Origin: Paraburkholderia dilworthii
Lineage (GTDB): Bacteria; Pseudomonadota; Gammaproteobacteria; Burkholderiales; Burkholderiaceae
Direction: 5' to 3'
NCBI RefSeq assembly: GCF_000472525.1
Contig: NZ_AWZT01000025.1
Coordinates: forward strand, 33,753-97,752
Length of the DNA: 64,000 bases
Each line of letters begins with the position of its first letter. Position 1 is the first letter of the stretch. Shown piece by piece: positions 34,939-43,768 of the stretch. Made by a program: the position numbers and the translations under genes. Under the pieces are notes generated by a model that ran no database searches, had not been told where the DNA came from, and was given only the letters and a program-made list of their open reading frames with translations.

Positions 34939-35361
34939 TTAGCCGGTAATAGTAAACAACTCCGCCCGTAACGCCTTGGCACGCCCGCGTCCGAACTTCT
35001 CTTCGAATTCGCTTTGCGCCGCGCGCCATGCGATAGCTGCCTGGTCGAAAGTCATCTCGCCTTTTTCAGTCAGGCTGAACAGATAGGTTCTGCCGTCGTG
35101 CTCAGCCGATTCAGCAACCACCAGACCGTCTCGCTGCAACGGTTTCAAAGCGCGGACCAGCGTGGTGCGCTCCATCACCATTGCGTCGGCAAGATCCAGG
35201 ATCGGTACGTTCGGCGTGCGGGCGAGCTTGGCGAGAATCGTGAATTGCGCCGCCGTGACCCCGACCGAACTGAGATGGCGCTCGTACAGTTGCGTGATGC
35301 GCCGCGCCGCCTGGCGCAGCGCAAAGCAATTGCATTCGTCGTAAGAGAGAGGACGGTTCAT
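34939..35361 (-). CDS. MarR-family regulator, first of a tandem pair
   Basis: A 140-residue MarR protein. RITQLYERHLSSVGVTAAQFTIL and VPILDLADAMVMERTTLVRALKPLQRDGLV are the dimerisation and DNA-reading parts, and SAEHDGRTYLFSLTEKGE is the wing. The conserved N-terminal Cys pair (ECNCFAL) is notable, since some MarR proteins sense oxidants through Cys; that is only a possibility here. It heads the same-strand series marR–marR–emrA–emrB–nodT. Its promoter contains a perfect copy of the repeated palindrome, so self-repression is likely. Confidence 0.91.
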   Translation of the reverse strand: MNRPLSYDECNCFALRQAARRITQLYERHLSSVGVTAAQFTILAKLARTPNVPILDLADAMVMERTTLVRALKPLQRDGLVVAESAEHDGRTYLFSLTEKGEMTFDQAAIAWRAAQSEFEEKFGRGRAKALRAELFTITG

Positions 35362-35368
35362 GCTGTGC

Positions 35369-35397
35369 AGTCTATCTGTGCATATGCACGCAGTCAA
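35369..35397 (-). promoter_or_regulatory. Promoter of the first marR gene with palindromic operator (copy 3) in the spacer
   Basis: On the minus strand TTGACT (35392–35397) and TAGACT (35369–35374) are exactly 17 bp apart. The perfect 12-bp palindrome GTGCATATGCAC (35378–35389) occupies the spacer. Operators placed between the boxes are common for MarR self-repression. Confidence 0.72.
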
Positions 35398-35423
35398 GTA
35401 CTTTGCGCCGCAAAGACCAGCCG

Positions 35424-36314
35424 CTAAAGCGCAAGAACCGTCACGCCTACTTCCACGCGATGCGCGCCGCCACCAAGAATCATGCCGCGCAACAACGACA
35501 CGTCGCTGTAATCGCGACCGATTGCGAGCGTGACATGATCGGTATCGGCGAGCACGTCGTTGGTCGGGTCGAGGTCGATCCAGCCGCTGCCCGGACAATG
35601 CACCGACACCCACGCATGCGACGCGTCCGCACCGATCAGCCGTGGCTGCCCCGGCGGCGGGTCGTTGCGCAGATAGCCGCTCACATAGCGCGCCGGCAAA
35701 CCGAGCGAGCGCAAGCAGCCGATCATCACCTGCGCGAAGTCCTGACACACGCCGCTCTTCAATTCGAACGCGCGCTCGGCGGGCGTATCGAACATCGTCG
35801 CAGATGGCTTATACGCGAAGTCCGCGTGAATACGATGCATGAGATCAATTGCGCCTGCGGCAACCGGCATGCCGGGCGGAAAACTCGGCAGCGCATAAGC
35901 GCGCAGCGAAGGCTGCGGCACGATATTCGGCGACGCGAAGCAGAACTCCGCCTCCGCGCGGAACTGGCCACCCACGCGAAACGCGAGGGCGTCGGCCACT
36001 TGTTCCCATGCGGGTGTCGCGTGCGGATCGAGGTCGGTCCAGCGCGGCGTGAGCGCCACCGTCGTTTCGCTGACCAGTTGCAGCCGCTCATGCGGCGCAT
36101 CAAGTGCGAAATAGAGCACGTCGTTGCCGAACGCATCGATACGGCTGTTCAAATACGAGGGCTGCGGCTCGATACGTTCGTCGTGCGATACAACGCGCTG
36201 CCACGCGCAGACAATCGGCCGGATGGTTGCGAGATGCTGCGCGGTCTCGACATACGTCGAGTAGTGATACGTGGTGCGGTGCGAAATCGACAGTACCGTA
36301 GGCGCGTTTTTCAT
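35424..36314 (-). CDS. Transglutaminase-like protein of the second ATP-grasp locus
   Basis: A 296-residue COG1305-type protein. VLSISHRTTYHYSTYVETAQH is the usual N-terminal domain. The triad residues are Cys in KSGVCQDFAQVMIGC, His in ASHAWVSVHC and Asp in WIDLDPTNDV; all are present, so it should be active. There is no signal peptide. Its ATG overlaps the stop of the ATP-grasp/alpha-E fusion gene (ATGA at 36311–36314), so the two are translated together. It is the counterpart of the truncated protein at 1–699, with which it shares RYVSGY and the same triad spacing. Substrate is unknown. Confidence 0.9.
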   Translation of the reverse strand: MKNAPTVLSISHRTTYHYSTYVETAQHLATIRPIVCAWQRVVSHDERIEPQPSYLNSRIDAFGNDVLYFALDAPHERLQLVSETTVALTPRWTDLDPHATPAWEQVADALAFRVGGQFRAEAEFCFASPNIVPQPSLRAYALPSFPPGMPVAAGAIDLMHRIHADFAYKPSATMFDTPAERAFELKSGVCQDFAQVMIGCLRSLGLPARYVSGYLRNDPPPGQPRLIGADASHAWVSVHCPGSGWIDLDPTNDVLADTDHVTLAIGRDYSDVSLLRGMILGGGAHRVEVGVTVLAL

Positions 36315-38944
36315 GACCACACCTGCGATGCGACCGTGCTCGCGTGACTGAAATAGCGCGCACTGATTTCATGCGCCGCCGCGCCGGCAAAACCGCCGAT
36401 CTGATCGCATACCGCAATCAGATTGGAATACGCGCCATCGCCTTCGACGGTGCACAGCGAGGCGAGCGTGGGCAACGACGCGGCAGGCGGCATCAATTCC
36501 GCAAACGGACGATGCCGCATACTGCCCGCCGCCACTGCGATCTCATCGAGCTTCTTGCGCAAGCGCTCATACACGCCGTAGATTCCGCGCGGATTGGTCG
36601 GCTCGATCACCAGCAGATCCAGCAGAGCCGGTACTTCGAAACGCCCCGGATACAGCGCGCGATACGTGAGCGTGCTGTCGAACAATTGCAGCAGCAGATC
36701 GAAACCGGCGGGCGTCGCGAGTTGACCTTTATCCGCGACTACGCGCACAAACGCGCTCATCGCCGACACGCGTTCGATATGCCGCCCGACGAACAGCAGC
36801 CGCCATGCTTCGTCGCGTGTCATGCGGTCGCCTTGCGCGCCGCTGATCGCCGACAACTGCACCGACAGCCGCTCAAGCGCGTTCATCAACGTGACGCGGT
36901 CGTAACGGCTGCCGCCATTCGTAACACGCCCGTTCACCGCTGCCGGTTGCGAAGCGTCGCTCGAACCGGGAACGGGCATGAGCGCGTGCAACGCGTCGCG
37001 GAAGTCGTTGCGCGCGGCGAGAATGATGCGCCAATGATCGTTCGACAACCGCCCGCGCACTTCGCCATTCGAGCGCGCCTGGCAGTTCAGATTCTGACCG
37101 ATGCTCGCGGCGCCCGTGCCCTCGCTCAGATTCGCGACCAGCGCGCATTCGAATGCTTGGGGCGTGTGCGGCACGGATATGTCGCCCGGTTGCACGAGCC
37201 CGCAGTGCAACGCGAGTTCGACGAGCGTCGGAAACATTGTGTCCGCATCGTTGCCTTCGAGCGAGCCGAGAATAAAGCGCAGCAGACGCACGTTGTTTTC
37301 CGCTCGTTCACCGTAACGTCCGGCCCAGAAGAGATTTTCCGCAGCGCGGCTCGATACGGTGCGATGCTTGCGCGCGAGGTCTGCGGGTTGCATCGGCGAA
37401 GGCAGTAGCGTAAAGGTCGACGTGGGCTCGCTCGATAGCACCCACGTGTCGACGCTGCTGCCGCCGTACTGCATGGATACCGTCGCCTGCCGCTCGGCGC
37501 CCATCCGCGTGAAGCCGCCGGGCATCACGTGCCAGCCGCCGTTCACATCGGCTATCGCATACGCACGCAACACGGACGGGCGCCCGCCGATCGTGCCGTC
37601 CTCGTAACGCGGGGTGCGCGAAAGAGGCTGCGCCTGCTGGATCGTATAGGTGCCGGGCGTCGCTTCGATACGCTCGCGCCACGCCGGCAGCCGCTGTCTG
37701 CCCTGCTCGACGCCCGGCGGCGTATCGCGCGTCGCAAGCGGCCACGTGGGCACGATGAAGGCTTCGTCGATGTGCGCGAACGCGTGCTCGCGCGCGGCCC
37801 GCTCGCCGCACCACCAGGTGGGCACGCCTGGCAGAATGAGGTCTTCGTTAAAGAGCATTTCGGCTATGCCCGGCAAGAAACCGTGCAAAGCCGGCGACTC
37901 GACGAAACCGGAGCCCGGCACGTTCGAAACGATCACGTTACCCGCGCGCATAACCTGCAATAGACCCGGCACGCCGATGGTCGAATCGGCCCGCAATTCC
38001 ACGGGATCGCAGAATGCATCGTCCAGGCGCCGCAGCACGACATGCACGCGCTCAAGACCGGCAAGCGTCTTCAGATAAAGCATGTCGCCGCGCACCGTGA
38101 GGTCCTTGCCCTCCACCAGCGTCACACCCAGATAACGCGCGAGGAACACGTGCTCGAAGTACGTTTCGCTAAACGGCCCTGGCGTGAGCAACGCTATGTG
38201 CGGCGAAGCATCGGCGCGAGGCGAGTCGTGACGCATGGTTGCCTGCGCCGCCTGAACCAGCGTCGAGATCAGTTGCGAATAGGTGGGCGCGAGTCGGCTC
38301 ACATGCATCGAGCGGAATGAATCGGCGAATAGCGCCGAGACGATCAGCCGGTTTTCCAACGCATAGCCGAGGCCCGAGGGCGCTTCGGTGCGATGCGCGA
38401 TCACGGTCCACTCGCCGTTCGGCGCACGCGCGAGGTCGACCGCGACCACTTGCAGGAACTGGCCGCCAGGCGGCGCATAACCCTTCACGGAGCGCAGATA
38501 GCCGGGATGACCGAACACCAGCGCGGGCGGCAACTGTCCACGCTGAAGCAGGGTTTGCGACCCATAGATATCTGCGACGATTGCATTGAGCAGATGCGCG
38601 CGCTGCGTGACGCCGCGCTCGATGTGCGCCCACTCGGCTTCGCTGATCAGGAACGGCAGCAGATCGAGCGCCCACGCGCGCGGCTCGCCGTTGTCCGCAT
38701 ACACGTTGTAGCTGATGTCGTTATCGCGGATCTGTTGCGCGACTGAAGCACGATGACCTTCCAGCCGCGCGATACCGTCTTCGCCCAGCCGCTCGAAGAA
38801 CTGCCGCCACGGTTCGCGCAGGGCACCGGAGGCGTCGCGCAACTCGTCCCAGTGTCCCTCGTGAGCGGGCAAAAGCCGCAACAGAGACGAAGCGTCCGCG
38901 CGGGCCGCGGACGTTTCGAAGGGAAAAGTCGATTGAAAAGCCAA
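36311..38944 (-). CDS. Fusion of circularly permuted ATP-grasp and alpha-E domains
   Basis: An 877-residue, two-domain protein. Residues about 85–515 match the ATP-grasp protein at 1804–3213 block for block: LDLLPFLISEAEW, LLTPGPFSETYFEHVFLA, LVEGKDLTV, RRLDDAFCDP and GVPGLLQVMRAG. From about residue 530 the alpha-E domain begins with SSRAAENLFWAGRYGERAEN, nearly the same as the start of the separate alpha-E protein at 712–1662. The natural fusion argues that the two domains act as one unit in both loci. An extra N-terminal segment of about 85 residues is not in the short paralogue. It follows the DUF2126 gene by 35 bp and overlaps the transglutaminase by ATGA. Confidence 0.9.
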   Translation of the reverse strand: MAFQSTFPFETSAARADASSLLRLLPAHEGHWDELRDASGALREPWRQFFERLGEDGIARLEGHRASVAQQIRDNDISYNVYADNGEPRAWALDLLPFLISEAEWAHIERGVTQRAHLLNAIVADIYGSQTLLQRGQLPPALVFGHPGYLRSVKGYAPPGGQFLQVVAVDLARAPNGEWTVIAHRTEAPSGLGYALENRLIVSALFADSFRSMHVSRLAPTYSQLISTLVQAAQATMRHDSPRADASPHIALLTPGPFSETYFEHVFLARYLGVTLVEGKDLTVRGDMLYLKTLAGLERVHVVLRRLDDAFCDPVELRADSTIGVPGLLQVMRAGNVIVSNVPGSGFVESPALHGFLPGIAEMLFNEDLILPGVPTWWCGERAAREHAFAHIDEAFIVPTWPLATRDTPPGVEQGRQRLPAWRERIEATPGTYTIQQAQPLSRTPRYEDGTIGGRPSVLRAYAIADVNGGWHVMPGGFTRMGAERQATVSMQYGGSSVDTWVLSSEPTSTFTLLPSPMQPADLARKHRTVSSRAAENLFWAGRYGERAENNVRLLRFILGSLEGNDADTMFPTLVELALHCGLVQPGDISVPHTPQAFECALVANLSEGTGAASIGQNLNCQARSNGEVRGRLSNDHWRIILAARNDFRDALHALMPVPGSSDASQPAAVNGRVTNGGSRYDRVTLMNALERLSVQLSAISGAQGDRMTRDEAWRLLFVGRHIERVSAMSAFVRVVADKGQLATPAGFDLLLQLFDSTLTYRALYPGRFEVPALLDLLVIEPTNPRGIYGVYERLRKKLDEIAVAAGSMRHRPFAELMPPAASLPTLASLCTVEGDGAYSNLIAVCDQIGGFAGAAAHEISARYFSHASTVASQVWS

Positions 38945-38979
38945 GGTCGTATCGTTGTCGTTGTTGAGGGTGAGTTGTG

Positions 38980-41900
38980 TTACCAGTAGCGCAGATCCAG
39001 CGTGAACGGAAATTCGAGGCTGCGCTGCGGCGCATCGACTGCAAGCGGTCCCGGCGTATGACCCGACGCAAAAAAGCGTGAGCGCCGCCGGCTTTCCGCC
39101 TCATAGGCGTTCACCGGGAAGGTGTCATAGCTGCGCCCGCCCGGATGTGCGACATGATACTGGCATCCGCCCACCGAGCGGCCATTCCATGTATCGACGA
39201 GATCGAACGTGAGCGGCGCGTCGACGCCGATGGTCGGATGCAGCGCCGACGGCTGCGACCACGCGCGAAACCGCACGCCCGCCACATATTCGCTGACGCG
39301 GCCCGTTGGCTGCAACGGCACCGGCACGCCGTTGACCGTCAGCACATGACGGTTCTCGTTCAGGCCGAGCGCGCGTACTTCGAGCCGTTCCACCGACGAA
39401 TCCACGTAACGCACCGTGCCGCCCGGCGAGCCCTCCTCGCCCATCACGTGCCAGGGTTCGAGCGCATTGCGGATGGTCAGCGACACGCCGCTCACCGTGG
39501 CCTCTCCGACCAGCGGAAAGCGGAATTCGAAGTGCGGCGCGAACCAGCTGCTGTCGAAGGCAAAGCCCGCGCGACTCAGTTCGTCGAGCACATCGTCGAA
39601 ATCCATCTTCACGAAGGTGCCGAGCAGGAAGCGGTCATGTAGTTCCGTGCCCCAGCGCGTGAGCCGCTGCGTGTACGGCGTGTGCCAGAAACGCGCGACC
39701 AGTGCGCGCAACAGCAACTGCTGCACGAGGCTCATGCGCGCATGCGGCGGCATCTCGAAACCGCGCAATTCGAGCAGGCCCAGGCGCCCGGTGGGTCCAT
39801 CGGGTGAATACAGCTTGTCGATGCAAAATTCCGCGCGATGCGTATTGCCGGTCACGTCGATCAGAATGTTGCGCAACGAGCGGTCGATCATCCACGCGGG
39901 CAGGTTCGCGCTGTCGCGCCCGCCGAGCAGATCGATCTGCCGCTGCAATTCGCGCAACGCCACTTCGAGTTCATAGACCTGATCGTTGCGGGCTTCGTCG
40001 ATGCGCGGCGCCTGGCTCGTCGGCCCAATAAAAAGCCCTGAAAACAGATACGAAAGCGAAGGATGGTTGTGCCAGTACGCGATCAGACTCGCGAGCAGAT
40101 CGGGACGTCGCAGGAACGGACTGTCGGGAGGGGTCGCGCCGCCGAGCACGAGATGATTGCCGCCGCCGGTCCCGGTATGGCGTCCGTCGGTCATGAACTT
40201 CTCGCTGCTCAGATAGCTTTGCGCCGCCGACTGATACAGGTACTCGGTGTGATCGACCAGCTCATCCCAATTCGCCGCCGGATGAATGTTCACCTCGATC
40301 ACACCCGGGTCGGGCGTTACCTGCAACATCTTGAGACGCGCATCGCGCGGCGGCGGATAGCCTTCCAGCACGACCTGCATGCGCAATTCGGCGGCCGTCG
40401 CTTCGACGGCGGCGAGCAGGTCAAGATAGTCGTCGAGCTCGGTGAGCGGCGGCATGAACACGTGCAGCAGCGTTCGGCCGCTGCCGAGCCCATCGGCTTC
40501 CGCTTTTGGACCGGCCGCGCGTTTGGGATCGCGCGCCTCGACGCAGATCGCCGTGCGAAGCGTTTCCTTCGACGATTTGCCGAGCGCCGGTGCCGCGGCG
40601 GCCTCGGTTTCAGCACGCTGCGATGCATAGGCCAACACCGCACTGCCTGGCATGCCGCTCAACAGGTCCCCCGCCGACGAGGACAACGCCGCAGCACGCC
40701 GCGCATCGGCGGCGGTCATTTCGCGGCGGTCGCCGTCGTACTGCATCCGCAACTGTGCCGCCGAGCGTAATGGCACTGGCGGCGCAAACGGATCGTGCGC
40801 GTGCTGATACGGATAGTCGGTCTTCGATACCCACGGCAGCGAATCGAGCGGCAGGCGATAGCCCATCGGCGAGTCGCCGGGAATCAGGTACATGCGTTCT
40901 TCGCGGAAGAACCAGCGGCCGCTGACCCACTTCGGCGCTTCGTGCGGCACGTCGCGGTCGCGCGCAAGCGGCAGCACATAGCCGGTCGCGCCAGCGAGTC
41001 CCGCATCGAACACGCGGCGCAAACGCACACGTTCGAGTTCGTCGTCGAGGCGCGCGTCGAACGGATCGACGTTGACGGGCAGCCGCCGCTCGCGCCATAG
41101 GTAGTACCAGACGTCTTCGAAACCGGCCTGAATGCAGTCTTCATCGAGCGAGAGCTTGCCGGCCAGATGCGCGAGGAAGCGTTGCGCGTCGGCGGCCGTG
41201 TAGGTGCCGGGCTCGCGTTCGTCGGCGAACAGGTCTGGGTTCTGCCAGCATGGCTCGCCATCGGTGCGCCAGTACAGCGACATCGCCCAGCGCGGCAATT
41301 GCTCGCCCGGATACCACTTGCCCTGGCCGATATGCAGGAAGCCGTCCGCGCCGTAGCGCGAGCGCAGCTTGTCCATCAGCGCGACGGCGTAGCCGCGTTT
41401 GGTCGGGCCGAGCGCGTCCGTGTTCCATTCCGCGGCGTCGCGGTCGCGCACCGACACGAAGGTCGGCTCGCCGCCCATCGTCAGGCGCACGTCCATGTTC
41501 GCGAGTTCGCAATCGACCTGCGCGCCCATTGCAACTACGTCGCTCCAGACTTCGTCGCTGTAAGGCTTCGTGACGCGCGGCGTTTCCAGCACGCGGCTGA
41601 TCGACATGGTGTGGCTGAACTCGACCTCGGACTCGTCCACCGCGCCCGAGATCGGCGCCGCGCTGCCGGGCTCCGGTGTGCAGGCAACCGGAATATGCCC
41701 TTCGCCGGCAAGCAGGCCCGAGGTCGGGTCGAGCCCGATCCAGCCGGCGCCCGGCAGATAGACTTCGCACCATGCGTGCAGATCGGTGAAGTCGACCTCG
41801 GTGCCGCTTGGTCCGTCGATCGATTTGATGTCGGGCGCGAGCTGCAACAGATAGCCGGACACGAAGCGCGCTGCAAGACCCAACTGGCGCAACGTCTCGA

Positions 41901-42462
41901 CCAGCAGCCAGCCGGAATCGCGGCACGAACCGGCGCCGCTGACGAGCGTTTCCTCGGGCGTCTGCACGCCCGGCTCCATCCGGATCAGATAGCGAATCTC
42001 GTGTTGCAGCCGCTGATTCAACGCGACGAGGAAATCGGCGGTCACGGTCGGCGCGCGGTCGATACTCTCCACAAACTCGGCGAAGCGCGGCGTCATCGGA
42101 CGCTTCACGCGATACGGTGCGAGTTCGAGCGCGAGTTCCGGTGCATAGTCGAACGGGAATTTTTCCGCCGACGGCTCGAGAAAGAAGTCAAACGGATTGT
42201 AGACAGCCATCTCGGCGACCAGGTCGACGGTCACCTTGAACTCGCGCGTCTTCTCCGTGAAAACGAGCCGCGCCTGATAGTTTGCGAACGCGTCCTGCTG
42301 CCAGTTGATGAAGTGTTGAGCCGGCTCGACCCGCATCGAATACGAAAGGATCGGCGTCCGGCAGTGCGGCGCGGGCCGCAGACGCACAACCTGGGGAGAC
42401 AGCGCGACCAGCCTGTCGTAACGGTAATGTGTAACGTGGTTCAACGCGACGCGTATGGACAC
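38980..42462 (-). CDS. Large transglutaminase–DUF2126 protein
   Basis: A 1160-residue protein. Residues about 1–280 form a transglutaminase-like unit beginning VSIRVALNHVTHYRYDRL, with Cys in GAGSCRDSGW, His in DLHAWCEVYLPG and Asp in IGLDPTSGLL. The rest, about 300–1160, is DUF2126 (COG4196), including GGEPTFVSVRDRDAAEWN, RYGADGFLHIGQGKWYPGEQ, GTGGGNHLVLGG and LLELRGFEMPPHARMS. No membrane segment is seen. The GTG at 42462 is chosen because AGGAG lies seven bases upstream; an ATG at 42510 lacks support. It is the first gene of the second ATP-grasp operon. DUF2126 has no proven activity that I know of. Confidence 0.88.
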   Translation of the reverse strand: MSIRVALNHVTHYRYDRLVALSPQVVRLRPAPHCRTPILSYSMRVEPAQHFINWQQDAFANYQARLVFTEKTREFKVTVDLVAEMAVYNPFDFFLEPSAEKFPFDYAPELALELAPYRVKRPMTPRFAEFVESIDRAPTVTADFLVALNQRLQHEIRYLIRMEPGVQTPEETLVSGAGSCRDSGWLLVETLRQLGLAARFVSGYLLQLAPDIKSIDGPSGTEVDFTDLHAWCEVYLPGAGWIGLDPTSGLLAGEGHIPVACTPEPGSAAPISGAVDESEVEFSHTMSISRVLETPRVTKPYSDEVWSDVVAMGAQVDCELANMDVRLTMGGEPTFVSVRDRDAAEWNTDALGPTKRGYAVALMDKLRSRYGADGFLHIGQGKWYPGEQLPRWAMSLYWRTDGEPCWQNPDLFADEREPGTYTAADAQRFLAHLAGKLSLDEDCIQAGFEDVWYYLWRERRLPVNVDPFDARLDDELERVRLRRVFDAGLAGATGYVLPLARDRDVPHEAPKWVSGRWFFREERMYLIPGDSPMGYRLPLDSLPWVSKTDYPYQHAHDPFAPPVPLRSAAQLRMQYDGDRREMTAADARRAAALSSSAGDLLSGMPGSAVLAYASQRAETEAAAAPALGKSSKETLRTAICVEARDPKRAAGPKAEADGLGSGRTLLHVFMPPLTELDDYLDLLAAVEATAAELRMQVVLEGYPPPRDARLKMLQVTPDPGVIEVNIHPAANWDELVDHTEYLYQSAAQSYLSSEKFMTDGRHTGTGGGNHLVLGGATPPDSPFLRRPDLLASLIAYWHNHPSLSYLFSGLFIGPTSQAPRIDEARNDQVYELEVALRELQRQIDLLGGRDSANLPAWMIDRSLRNILIDVTGNTHRAEFCIDKLYSPDGPTGRLGLLELRGFEMPPHARMSLVQQLLLRALVARFWHTPYTQRLTRWGTELHDRFLLGTFVKMDFDDVLDELSRAGFAFDSSWFAPHFEFRFPLVGEATVSGVSLTIRNALEPWHVMGEEGSPGGTVRYVDSSVERLEVRALGLNENRHVLTVNGVPVPLQPTGRVSEYVAGVRFRAWSQPSALHPTIGVDAPLTFDLVDTWNGRSVGGCQYHVAHPGGRSYDTFPVNAYEAESRRRSRFFASGHTPGPLAVDAPQRSLEFPFTLDLRYW

Positions 42463-42697
42463 ACCTGACTCCTGGTCTATGGTTGGCAGCCCGCCAAAAG
42501 CAAGCTTCATGCCGTTTAACTACGAGCCGTATGCGGCCACGGTGCTGCCATCGGCAAGACGGCGCACCAAAGAGAGGCGACGCCGATGCACGATCATGCC
42601 CATACTGTGCGTTAAAGCGGTGACGTCTGGCAAATGCGGCATGAACATTGCGCGGCGTGCACGCTCATCACTGTCACTCACCGCCCGGGCTTCGTCC

Positions 42698-43768
42698 ATG
42701 AAAACGTTCCACTGCAATCGCTGTTCGCAACTCGTGTTCTTCGAGAACATCCGTTGCGAACGCTGTGAGGCACTGCTCGGCTATGTGCCGGAACTGCGTG
42801 AAATCAGCGCCTTTGAAGATGCGGGTGAAGAGCGCTGGCGCAGCCTGCATCCGGAAGCGGGTGGCGCGCTTTACCGGCAATGCCACAACTACGCCGTCGA
42901 AAATGTCTGCAACTGGATGATCCCCGCCGATTCGGCCGACACGCTGTGCCCGGCATGCCGGTTGACCCGCACCATTCCCAATCTCGGCGCGCCTGAGAAC
43001 CGGCTGTACTGGTATCGCCTTGAAGTGGCAAAGCGCCGGCTGCTCTACACGCTCGGCGAATTTGGGCTCGACGTCAAATCGCGCCAGGAAGACCCCGAGC
43101 ACGGTCTCGCGTTTGAATTTCTCGAGGACGGCGGCGACGGTTCGCGCGTGATGACCGGTCATGACAACGGACTCATCACGCTGAACATCGCCGAGGCCGA
43201 CGACGCGCATCGCGAGAAAGTGCGCACCGCGATGGGCGAGCCGTACCGCACGCTGCTCGGCCACTTTCGCCACGAAACCGGCCACTACTACTTCAGTCGA
43301 CTGGTGGAGAAAAGCCCGCGCTGGCTTGAACCGTTCCGCACGCTCTTCGGCGACGAGCGCGCCAACTATGGCGAAGCGCTGGACGCTTACTATCGTGACG
43401 GCGCGCCGGCCGACTGGCAGGCGTCGTATATCAGCGCGTACGCGACGATGCATCCCTGGGAAGATTGGGCCGAGACGTGGGCGCACTACATGTTGATCGT
43501 CGACGTGCTGGACACGTCCACCTCGTACGGCGTCGCGCTGCTTCCCGACGACCCCACGGAGCCGACACTGACCGACCGCACGCCGGTCGAAGACGCGAGC
43601 TTCGATAACCTGATGAAGCGCTGGTTTCCGCTCACCTATGCATTGAACAGCCTGAACCGCAGCCTGGGCATGCCGGACGGTTATCCGTTCACGTTGGCGG
43701 CGCCGGTGGTGGACAAGCTGCGCTTCGTGCATCGTGTGATTGCCGGGCGCTACCCCACCGTTCAATAA
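42698..43768 (+). CDS. Putative zinc-binding metallopeptidase (DUF2248 / COG4307)
   Basis: A 356-residue protein. An N-terminal zinc ribbon has Cys pairs at C6/C9 and C20/C23, and a second set at C62, C71, C84 and C87 (CPAC). The peptidase part has HETGH at residues 192–196, a HExxH zinc site, followed by GEALDAYYRDGAP and HPWEDWAETWAHYM, which can supply the third ligand. It is divergent from the large transglutaminase–DUF2126 gene; this pairing, as I recall, is common in related genomes and ties it to the same system. Its last seven bases overlap the end of the convergent DUF3443 gene. Confidence 0.88.
   Translation: MKTFHCNRCSQLVFFENIRCERCEALLGYVPELREISAFEDAGEERWRSLHPEAGGALYRQCHNYAVENVCNWMIPADSADTLCPACRLTRTIPNLGAPENRLYWYRLEVAKRRLLYTLGEFGLDVKSRQEDPEHGLAFEFLEDGGDGSRVMTGHDNGLITLNIAEADDAHREKVRTAMGEPYRTLLGHFRHETGHYYFSRLVEKSPRWLEPFRTLFGDERANYGEALDAYYRDGAPADWQASYISAYATMHPWEDWAETWAHYMLIVDVLDTSTSYGVALLPDDPTEPTLTDRTPVEDASFDNLMKRWFPLTYALNSLNRSLGMPDGYPFTLAAPVVDKLRFVHRVIAGRYPTVQ

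Noticed and set aside
41167..42468. 433-codon plus-strand frame inside the DUF2126 gene
   Set aside because: Antisense shadow of the 1160-residue protein, without motifs.
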